DNA of 49,069 bases from an uncultured Parabacteroides sp. (GTDB taxonomy: Bacteria > Bacteroidota > Bacteroidia > Bacteroidales > Tannerellaceae), in NCBI GenBank assembly GCA_900541965.1, contig UQLN01000035.1:1-49069 (forward strand). Direction: 5' to 3'. Shown in pieces: positions 1 through 6,080 of the stretch (position 1 is its first letter; the number at the start of each line of letters is the position of its first letter). A model generated the notes under the pieces. It ran no database searches, had not been told where the DNA came from, and was given only the letters and a program-made list of their open reading frames with translations. A program made the translations under genes and the position numbers.

Positions 1-115
1 TCTGGACCACCAGCTTTCACGCGAAGGTTTGTACAAGTAAAAAGGGGGTCATCCAATCCTGACCTTTCCTGACTTTGACATCTTCCGGATTATAAATAAC
101 CGCACATAATGCATA

Positions 116-155
116 AAAAACCAGAGGCACCTAAATAAGTGCCTCTGGTTTTTTA
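116..155. terminator. Bidirectional intrinsic terminator
   Basis: An 11-bp perfect stem (ACCAGAGGCAC at 120-130 with GTGCCTCTGGT at 139-149) has an 8-base loop, a run of A before it and a run of T after it, so it can stop transcripts from either side. It lies 3' of the minus-strand Rpn-family gene and would end that transcript. Confidence 0.85.
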
Positions 156-193
156 TTATATCGGGGTATGATTGATAAGAAAAAGAGTATGTC

Positions 194-1168
194 TTAATCT
201 GAGAGTTTAGATATTTCTTCTGCGGACAAACCGGTGCATTGTATGATGACATCTACCGGAATGCCTTGTCTCTTTAATTTGGCAGCTATTTGACGCCGGC
301 TTTCGGCTTTGCCTTTCGCTTCACCTTCCGCCAATCCTTCCGCTTTGCCTTCCGCCAATCCTTCTGCCAATCCTTCCGCTTTGCCTTCTGCTTTACCCTC
401 CGCTAAACCTTCCGCTAAACCGTCGGCACGGCCTTCTATCCAGCCGGTTTTGATAACGCTACGCTGGTATCGGATTGCTTCCATGTCGGAATAATACTGC
501 TGCTTATCACTCGGACTTAGCTGGTCGACACGCAAGCGTTCGCTGGCTTCCTGTAAACCGGGGGCGGTACTGTCATGTTCGATCTCACCGGTTTTAAGGA
601 ACCTTATCCACTCGTCGAGAGGCGTTTTGGCTTGTTCGTTAAAACCGTCTACACGCAACACATAATACTCAGGGAAGATGTCACCCGCCTCGTGACGCAC
701 GAATTGCTCACGCTGGCGTACGGAAAGTTGAAGGATATCATTATAATGAATGCCACGGAATGTGGTATAACCATGATACACATAATCCTTACCCTGCCCC
801 AACTCGAAATAGACGATGTTTATGGAGTAGACCTTACGGATGATTCCATATTCCTGGCCTTCGTTGATATAATCGGTAACGGCTTTGGAGGCGCCATACA
901 ACATGCGGTGAAAGTAATCCAGCTCGCGATTGTTCTGGACTTCAATGATGATAAGCTCGCCTTTACTGTCCTCGGCAAGCATATCCACACGATTGAATTT
1001 GTCGTCGCGGGCATCCTTATTGCCTTCACTTTCGAGCAAACGTACAATCGTGATCTTCTCTTCAAGCAAGGTGGAGAGGAACCCTTCGAGAATAACGAAA
1101 TTTGATTTGTTACGCAAAAGCCTTTTTACAGCCCAATCAAAACGAACTAATGCAGACTTATTTTCCAT
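194..1168 (-). CDS. Rpn-family PD-(D/E)XK nuclease / transposase-like protein
   Basis: This 324-residue protein resembles the Rpn (recombination-promoting nuclease, 'PD-(D/E)XK nuclease family transposase') group. The nuclease core is visible as D62 in RVDMLAED and E76-x-Q78 in IIIEVQ, the usual D...ExQ/K pattern. An N-terminal start eight codons upstream exists, but MENKSALVRF is the usual family beginning and lies closer to the expected initiation point below the promoter at 1200-1207. Residues about 250-292 are a run of AEGL/AEGK tetrapeptides encoded by 12-bp tandem repeats, common at the C-terminus of this family. No transposon ends are seen, so it is probably a resident host gene rather than a mobile element. 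Confidence 0.85.
   Translation of the reverse strand: MENKSALVRFDWAVKRLLRNKSNFVILEGFLSTLLEEKITIVRLLESEGNKDARDDKFNRVDMLAEDSKGELIIIEVQNNRELDYFHRMLYGASKAVTDYINEGQEYGIIRKVYSINIVYFELGQGKDYVYHGYTTFRGIHYNDILQLSVRQREQFVRHEAGDIFPEYYVLRVDGFNEQAKTPLDEWIRFLKTGEIEHDSTAPGLQEASERLRVDQLSPSDKQQYYSDMEAIRYQRSVIKTGWIEGRADGLAEGLAEGKAEGKAEGLAEGLAEGKAEGLAEGEAKGKAESRRQIAAKLKRQGIPVDVIIQCTGLSAEEISKLSD
310..432 (-). repeat. 12-bp tandem repeats encoding AEGL/AEGK
   Basis: Imperfect 12-bp units, read on the plus strand as variants of CCTTCCGCCAAT and CCTTCCGCTTTG, repeat about ten times inside the Rpn-family gene. The unit is four codons, so gain or loss of units keeps the frame. Confidence 0.8.
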
Positions 1169-1199
1169 AGTTATATTATTTAATATGAACATCTTGCTA

Positions 1200-1207
1200 C
1201 AAAGGTA
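1200..1207 (-). promoter_or_regulatory. -7 box of the Rpn-family gene
   Basis: CAAAGGTA on the plus strand reads TACCTTTG on the minus strand, a full match to the Bacteroidota -7 consensus TAnnTTTG, about 32 bp upstream of the chosen start codon. Confidence 0.7.
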
Positions 1208-1291
1208 ACATTCTTTTCGGGCATCAACGCTTTTACTTCATATTTTCCGGTTATTCCCGTAAAGAAAAAGGGGGCGTCCGGCCCCTTATAT

Positions 1292-1375
1292 CAAAACATA
1301 TATGTTTCGTTTTCAAAGCATATATGTTTTAAACGTAAAACACCTATGTTTTGAAATCGAGGCACAGGTGTTTTG
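1292..1375. repeat. Short palindromic AAAACATA element, copy I
   Basis: Three palindromic units of about 18 bp follow each other: CAAAACATATATGTTT, CAAAGCATATATGTTTTAAA and AAAACACCTATGTTTTG, then a partial fourth CACAGGTGTTTTG. The same arrangement is found at 16993-17072. It lies between the Rpn gene and the ABC-F gene, upstream of both. Confidence 0.75.
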
Positions 1376-1412
1376 TTTTGACGAATATAGCTCATCCGTG
1401 CCTCTTTTTTTG

Positions 1413-1420
1413 TACCTTTG
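1413..1420 (+). promoter_or_regulatory. -7 box of the ABC-F gene
   Basis: TACCTTTG matches TAnnTTTG exactly and lies 35 bp before the ATG at 1455. It argues against the longer upstream reading frame that begins at 1302, which would start before the promoter. Confidence 0.75.
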
Positions 1421-1454
1421 CGCACTCTATAGCAATTTAATAGGTATACAAGAT

Positions 1455-3068
1455 ATGATAACGGTTAACAATCTGGACGTACAGTTCGGAAAGCGCATCC
1501 TGTTCCAGGATGTAAATATGAAGTTCACACCGGGCAACTGCTACGGTATAATCGGGGCAAACGGTGCAGGTAAATCAACATTCCTCCGCGTAATCAGCAA
1601 GCAACTGGACCCTACCCGCGGTACGGTATCCCTCGGACCGGGCGAACGCCTCTCCGTATTGAGCCAGGACCACTTCGCTTTCGACGAATACACGGTAATC
1701 GACACCGTATTGATGGGACACACCACCCTTTGGGAAGTGATGAGCGAAAAGAACGCCCTTTATGCCAAACCCGATTTCAGCGATGCCGACGGTATCCGCG
1801 TATCGGAACTGGAAGAAAAATTCGCCGAGATGGAAGGCTGGAATGCGGAAAGCGATGCGGCAGCCCTGTTGAGCGGCCTGGGTATCAGCGAAGAATTCCA
1901 CTATACATTGATGAAGGATATGAGCGGTAAGCAGAAAGTACGTGTGCTTTTGGCACGTGCCCTGTTCGGACAACCGGACAACCTGCTGCTGGATGAGCCT
2001 ACCAACGACCTCGACCTCGAAACCGTTATGTGGCTCGAAAACTATCTTTCCAACTTCGAGCACACCGTATTGGTGGTAAGCCACGACCGTCACTTCCTCG
2101 ATTCCGTTTGTACACACACGGTAGATATCGACTTCGGCAAGTTGCAGATGTTTGCCGGTAACTATAGCTTCTGGTACGAATCCAGCCAGTTGGCACTCCG
2201 CCAGCAGCAGAACCAGAACAAGAAAGCGGAAGAAAAGAAAAAGGAACTGGAAGAGTTCATCCGCCGTTTCAGCGCCAACGTAGCGAAGTCCAAACAGACT
2301 ACCAGCCGCAAGAAGATGTTGGAAAAACTGAATATCGAAGAAATCAAACCGTCTTCACGCCGCTATCCGGGTATCCTGTTCACTCCGAACCGCGAACCGG
2401 GCAACCAGATTCTGGAAGTAAAGGGGCTGACCAAGGCTATCGACGGCAAGGTATTGTTCCAGGACCTGAACTTCAATGTGGAGAAGAACGACAAAATCGT
2501 ATTCATCAGCCACGACCCGCGTGCCATGACCGCTTTGTTCCAGATTATCAACGGGGAAGAAAAACCGGATGCCGGTACGTTCCAATGGGGACAGACCATT
2601 ACCACGACTTACCTGCCGCTGGATAACTCCAAATTCTTCAACTCGGATTACAACCTGATCGACTGGTTGAGCCAGTTCTCGCCGGATACGAATGAAGTAT
2701 TCCTGAAAGGCTTCCTCGGCCGTATGTTGTTCTCCGGCGAAGAGCTGTTGAAGAAGGTAAACGTATTGTCGGGAGGTGAAAAGATGCGTTGTATGATTTC
2801 ACGTATGATGCTGACCGATGCAAACTGTATCATTCTGGATACGCCGACCAACCATCTGGACTTGGAATCTATCCAGGCATTCAACAATACATTGCAGGCA
2901 TTCAAAGGAAACGTTCTTTTCTCCAGTCATGACCACGAGTTTATCCAGACTGTGGCAAACCGTATCATCGAACTGACTCCGAACGGCATCATCGACCGCA
3001 TGATGGAATACGATGACTACATCTCCGACCCGGCTATCGCTGAGCTAAGAGAAAAACTATACAATTGA
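1455..3068 (+). CDS. ABC-F family ATPase (YbiT/YkpA-like) with degenerate second site
   Basis: A 537-residue soluble protein with two ABC domains and no membrane segment, as in ABC-F translation factors that act on the ribosome. NBD1 is intact: Walker A GANGAGKST (34-42), signature MSGKQK (156-161), Walker B LLLDEP with D180 and E181. A charged linker covers about 245-300. NBD2 has LSGGE (438-442) but its Walker A position reads SHDPRAMTA (352-360), with Met358 where the lysine should be, and the catalytic glutamate after D462 is Thr463 (LDTPTNHLD). The YbiT/YkpA subgroup assignment rests on general sequence flavour. Start chosen at MITVNNLDV because the frame upstream is not ABC-like and precedes the promoter. 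Confidence 0.93.
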   Translation: MITVNNLDVQFGKRILFQDVNMKFTPGNCYGIIGANGAGKSTFLRVISKQLDPTRGTVSLGPGERLSVLSQDHFAFDEYTVIDTVLMGHTTLWEVMSEKNALYAKPDFSDADGIRVSELEEKFAEMEGWNAESDAAALLSGLGISEEFHYTLMKDMSGKQKVRVLLARALFGQPDNLLLDEPTNDLDLETVMWLENYLSNFEHTVLVVSHDRHFLDSVCTHTVDIDFGKLQMFAGNYSFWYESSQLALRQQQNQNKKAEEKKKELEEFIRRFSANVAKSKQTTSRKKMLEKLNIEEIKPSSRRYPGILFTPNREPGNQILEVKGLTKAIDGKVLFQDLNFNVEKNDKIVFISHDPRAMTALFQIINGEEKPDAGTFQWGQTITTTYLPLDNSKFFNSDYNLIDWLSQFSPDTNEVFLKGFLGRMLFSGEELLKKVNVLSGGEKMRCMISRMMLTDANCIILDTPTNHLDLESIQAFNNTLQAFKGNVLFSSHDHEFIQTVANRIIELTPNGIIDRMMEYDDYISDPAIAELREKLYN

Positions 3069-3073
3069 CAAAA

Positions 3074-3200
3074 CAGTTGACAGTTGACAAGTGACAGTTG
3101 ACAGTTGACAGTTAGGCTTCGCGTCCGGTATACAAATCGGCTGGAAGCCGACAACAACTGTCAACTGTCACTTGTCAACTGTCAACTGTTTCAACTGTTT
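3074..3200. repeat. GTTGACA inverted-repeat element, copy 1
   Basis: The left arm (3074-3113) is built from tandem CAGTTGA units with the marker ACAAGTGACAG; the right arm (3156-3200) is its near-perfect reverse complement. The core (3114-3155) contains GGCTTCGCG, GGTATACAAATCGGC and a small hairpin TCGGCT-GGA-AGCCGA. It begins five bases after the stop of the ABC-F gene and ends just before the next gene. Confidence 0.9.
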
Positions 3201-3222
3201 TCACCCTCCAAAAAAGCATCTT

Positions 3223-5067
3223 ATGAAGAAAAGAATCATCTTCCTGCTGGCTACGTTCATTATCTGGATTCTACTTCTCGCTATCCAGAAGCCTGTGTTT
3301 ATGCTTTACAACCATGCTTTAGCGAACAGTTGTTCGCTAACTGATTACCTGCAGGTAATCGCCCATGGGGCGCTGCTGGATATGACGGTATCGGGATACC
3401 TGGCCATCATTCCCTGGCTGCTTGCATTAGTCTCGATATGGTTGCCCGGCACTTTCTACCGGAAAGCACTGACAGGCTATTTCTGCGTGATGGCAATACT
3501 GGTTGCCGCCATCTTTGCAGTGGATGTCGCCTTGTACGGATACTGGAAATTCAGGCTAGATTCCACGCTTTTCTTCTACCTCCAATCGCCTGCCAATGCT
3601 ATGGCAAGCGTTCCTGTAGGGCAATTCATCGTCCAGTTATTGATGTTCGGTGTTTATGCTTTCGGGATGTACTGGATACTGAAACGGTTTATCGTCCCGT
3701 TATTCCCCGATACGCCTACGCGGTTCCGCCTCGTGGGAACGGTTGCTTTCATCTTATTGGGAGGATTGCAATTCGTTGCTATCCGCGGAGGGCTTAGCAC
3801 AGCAACGGCAAATGTGGGGAAGGTCTATTTCAGCAAGAACCAGTTCCTGAACCATTCGGCTATCAATCCTTGTTTCAGCCTGGTGGCATCGCTCACCAAG
3901 CAACAGAATTTCTCGGAGCAGTTCAACTTCTTTCCCGAAGAAGAACGGAAAGAGCTGTACGACGGACTATTAGGCAAGGTCGTACCCATGCAACCGACCG
4001 ACAGCAGCCGGGTCAAACTGCTGAATACCGACCGTCCGAATCTATTGATAATCATTCTGGAGAGTTTCTCCGGCAATGTGGTAGGAGCCGTAGGTGGCGA
4101 CAGTACCGTAACGCCTCAACTGAACCGCCTGTCAAAGGAAGGCATCCTGTTCACCAATATGTATGCCAACTCCTTCCGCACCGACCGGGGTACGGTAGCC
4201 ATACTGAACGGTTATCTGGCACAGCCCACCACATCCATCATGAAGTATCCGGCAAAAAGCCAGACCCTGCCATCCATCGCCAAAAGCCTTGGCGAAGTAG
4301 GTTATACGGCCGATATGCTATATGGGGGAGATATTAACTTCACCAACATGCAAAGCTATTTCTACAGCTCGGGATACAGCAAGATTACCGCCGACACCGA
4401 TTTCCCGGTAGCCGACCGCCTCTCCAAATGGGGAGTACACGACAACCTGACTTTCGACCATCTGTACGAAGACATCAAAGGACGTCCCGGCGATAAACCC
4501 TGGTTCAGTACCTTCCTTACACTCAGCAGTCACGAGCCGTTTGATGTACCCTTCCACCATCTGGACGAATTATACCCCAACTCGGTAGCCTTTACCGACA
4601 GTTGCATCGGCAGCTTTATCGACAAGATGAAAGAATTGCCTGTATGGAAGAATACGCTGGTGATATTGCTTGCCGACCACGGCTACCCGTATCCGGAAAA
4701 CATTCAGGAGTTCGGCAAACTGCGGTTCCATATCCCGATGCTTTGGTTGGGAGGAGCGATAAAAGAACCGGTCGTAGTAGACACCTATGCCAACCAGACC
4801 GACCTTGCCGCCACTCTGCTCGGCCAGATGGAATTGCCGCATAAGGACTTTACATTCAGCAAAGACCTGTTCGACCCCAATTATCCGCAATTCGCGTTCT
4901 ATACCTTTACCAACGGCTTCGGCTTCATCGACAGTACTGGCGTCTCCGTATTCGACAACGAATCCGACCGACCGCTCATCGAAGAACCGGAATCCGGAAG
5001 CGAACTGCGCCTCCGCAAAGGGAAAGCGCTTTTACAGACGCTTTATGACGACCTGGGAAGCAGATGA
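3223..5067 (+). CDS. LTA-synthase-like membrane sulfatase-fold enzyme
   Basis: A 614-residue protein with about five N-terminal membrane segments (residues 5-25, 45-75, 85-105, 133-155, 170-188) followed by an alkaline-phosphatase/sulfatase-fold domain, the LtaS/MdoB layout. Active-site candidates are E280 (IIILESFSG), T320 in FRTDRG as the nucleophile, H437 in SSHEPF and D485-H486 in LADHG. Such proteins transfer phosphoglycerol or phosphoethanolamine to envelope glycans or lipids; since Gram-negatives make no lipoteichoic acid, the acceptor here is unknown. The ATG at 3223 directly precedes a typical KKR-hydrophobic leader, whereas the frame further upstream is repeat sequence. Its stop codon abuts the next repeat copy. 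Confidence 0.9.
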   Translation: MKKRIIFLLATFIIWILLLAIQKPVFMLYNHALANSCSLTDYLQVIAHGALLDMTVSGYLAIIPWLLALVSIWLPGTFYRKALTGYFCVMAILVAAIFAVDVALYGYWKFRLDSTLFFYLQSPANAMASVPVGQFIVQLLMFGVYAFGMYWILKRFIVPLFPDTPTRFRLVGTVAFILLGGLQFVAIRGGLSTATANVGKVYFSKNQFLNHSAINPCFSLVASLTKQQNFSEQFNFFPEEERKELYDGLLGKVVPMQPTDSSRVKLLNTDRPNLLIIILESFSGNVVGAVGGDSTVTPQLNRLSKEGILFTNMYANSFRTDRGTVAILNGYLAQPTTSIMKYPAKSQTLPSIAKSLGEVGYTADMLYGGDINFTNMQSYFYSSGYSKITADTDFPVADRLSKWGVHDNLTFDHLYEDIKGRPGDKPWFSTFLTLSSHEPFDVPFHHLDELYPNSVAFTDSCIGSFIDKMKELPVWKNTLVILLADHGYPYPENIQEFGKLRFHIPMLWLGGAIKEPVVVDTYANQTDLAATLLGQMELPHKDFTFSKDLFDPNYPQFAFYTFTNGFGFIDSTGVSVFDNESDRPLIEEPESGSELRLRKGKALLQTLYDDLGSR

Positions 5068-5176
5068 CAGTTGACAGTTGACAAGTGACAGTTGACAGTT
5101 AGGCTTCGCGCTCGGTATACAAATCGGCTGAAAGCCGACAATAACTGTCAACTGTCACTTGTCAACTGTCAACTGT
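5066..5176. repeat. GTTGACA inverted-repeat element, copy 2
   Basis: Arms are at 5066-5100 and 5143-5176 and the core is GGCTTCGCG...GGTATACAAATCGGC, nearly identical to copy 1 apart from a CT swap and an A for G. It fills the gap between two convergent genes, overlaps the stop of the LTA-like gene, and encodes the last residues and stop of the minus-strand MORN-like gene. Confidence 0.9.
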
Positions 5177-5637
5177 TCTTCGCTCACCAGTTCCCCTTCG
5201 TCATTCCACGAGCGCCAGATGCCGCTCTTTTTGCCGTGGGTGTAGAACATTTCGTAGACGAGGATGCCTTTGTCGTTCCAGATACGCCAGGGGCCGTCTT
5301 TCAATCCGTCTTTATACGAGGCGATGGCTATCAGGTTGCCCGCTTCATTATAGGTACGCCATTCCCCGTGGAACTGTCCCTGGTAATAGGCACGTACTTC
5401 GGCTATTTTCCCGTCGGGGTAATAAACCACATACGTACCTTCGGGCCTGCCGTCTTTCAGGTAAAGCTCCATCTTCAACATGCCATCGTCATAAAATTCA
5501 GTATACCGGCCGGTGTAGAGTTGTGTCAATGTTTCGTCCGTATAATAGTGTCCCTCATTCAGAACAAGGTCTTGAGCCAGACCGGTCGTTATCGACAGGG
5601 CTGAGAACAGGGCGATGGGTAATGCTTTCTTTATCAT
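5155..5637 (-). CDS. Secreted MORN-like repeat protein (YwqK family)
   Basis: A 160-residue protein with a signal peptide (MIKKALPIALFSALSITTGLAQ). It has repeated motifs of the type Y-x-DG-x-x-x-G-x-W-x-x-[YW]-[ND]-x-x-G (for example GEWRTYNEAG, GPWRIWNDKG, GIWRSWNDEG), the pattern of MORN_2/YwqK proteins. Molecular role is unknown; the 'antitoxin' label often attached to YwqK is not supported by a partner here. The final residues QLTVDK and the TGA come from the right arm of repeat copy 2, so the original C-terminus may have been altered. A TACTTTTG -7 box lies at 5665-5672. Confidence 0.85.
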   Translation of the reverse strand: MIKKALPIALFSALSITTGLAQDLVLNEGHYYTDETLTQLYTGRYTEFYDDGMLKMELYLKDGRPEGTYVVYYPDGKIAEVRAYYQGQFHGEWRTYNEAGNLIAIASYKDGLKDGPWRIWNDKGILVYEMFYTHGKKSGIWRSWNDEGELVSEEQLTVDK

Positions 5638-5664
5638 ATACTATGCTTGTTGATTAATCTTTTG

Positions 5665-5672
5665 CAAAAGTA
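5665..5672 (-). promoter_or_regulatory. -7 box of the MORN-like gene
   Basis: CAAAAGTA on the plus strand is TACTTTTG on the minus strand, 28 bp before the ATG at 5637. Confidence 0.6.
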
Positions 5673-5797
5673 GACGGAGGATGTTTCAGCACCGTGTTGA
5701 AGCTGTGACATTCCCGTTTCACTTTGCATCCGCCTCCCTGCCCGCTTGCTACATCCGCCCGTAGCTTCATTGCGGCTAGACACTGTATCCCCCCCTC

Positions 5798-5883
5798 GGG
5801 GGAAGCTGTGCAGCATTACTATGCTGCGCTATGCGTCATTGTAGTGCTGCGCAGTACAGCATTGCAATGCTGCACTGCTTCCC
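5798..5883. repeat. Nested palindromes in the 5638-6080 gap
   Basis: An outer 17-bp stem (5800-5816 with 5867-5883, one mismatch) encloses two alternative hairpins: GCAGCAT-TACT-ATGCTGC (5810-5827) and a 28-bp near-perfect palindrome (5851-5878, centre CAGCATTGCAATGCTG). The rest of this 443-bp gap has the promoters of the flanking divergent genes and no convincing ORF. Confidence 0.7.
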
Positions 5884-6043
5884 ACGGTAAGGGGAAATGT
5901 CCTCCACCGCCCACCTGTTGAATAGCGGGCAACGGGGATACATATGCTCCGTCCCACAGTCAGAAGGAAGGTATTACAGGAGTGTAATAAACATGTAAGC
6001 ATATCGTCCCTTCGCTGTCATAAAAACGCAATACCCCTTCCCC

Positions 6044-6051
6044 TATATTTG
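6044..6051 (+). promoter_or_regulatory. -7 box of the TonB-dependent receptor
   Basis: TATATTTG matches TAnnTTTG, 29 bp upstream of the receptor ATG at 6081. Confidence 0.7.
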
Positions 6052-6080
6052 CGGCAAATTATATAAAGAAAACGAACGTT

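Noticed and set aside
310..432. Regular repeats that could look like a small CRISPR array
   Set aside because: Units are 12 bp with no unique spacers and lie in frame within a protein-coding gene.
575..1105. Plus-strand frame of 176 codons opposite the Rpn-family gene
   Set aside because: Antisense shadow; no promoter or family resemblance, whereas the minus-strand frame has a nuclease motif and a promoter.
1268..1289. AAGGGG/CCCCTT hairpin upstream of the ABC-F gene as a terminator
   Set aside because: It is a six-base stem without a downstream T-run and lies between two divergent promoters.
3074..5176. GTTGACA elements as ends of a composite transposon carrying the LTA-synthase-like gene
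   Set aside because: The copies are internally symmetric, occur at other loci as well, and no transposase or target duplication is visible.
5092..5604. Plus-strand frame running from repeat copy 2 across the MORN-like gene
   Set aside because: It starts in the repeat and is antisense to a gene with a signal peptide and repeated MORN motifs.
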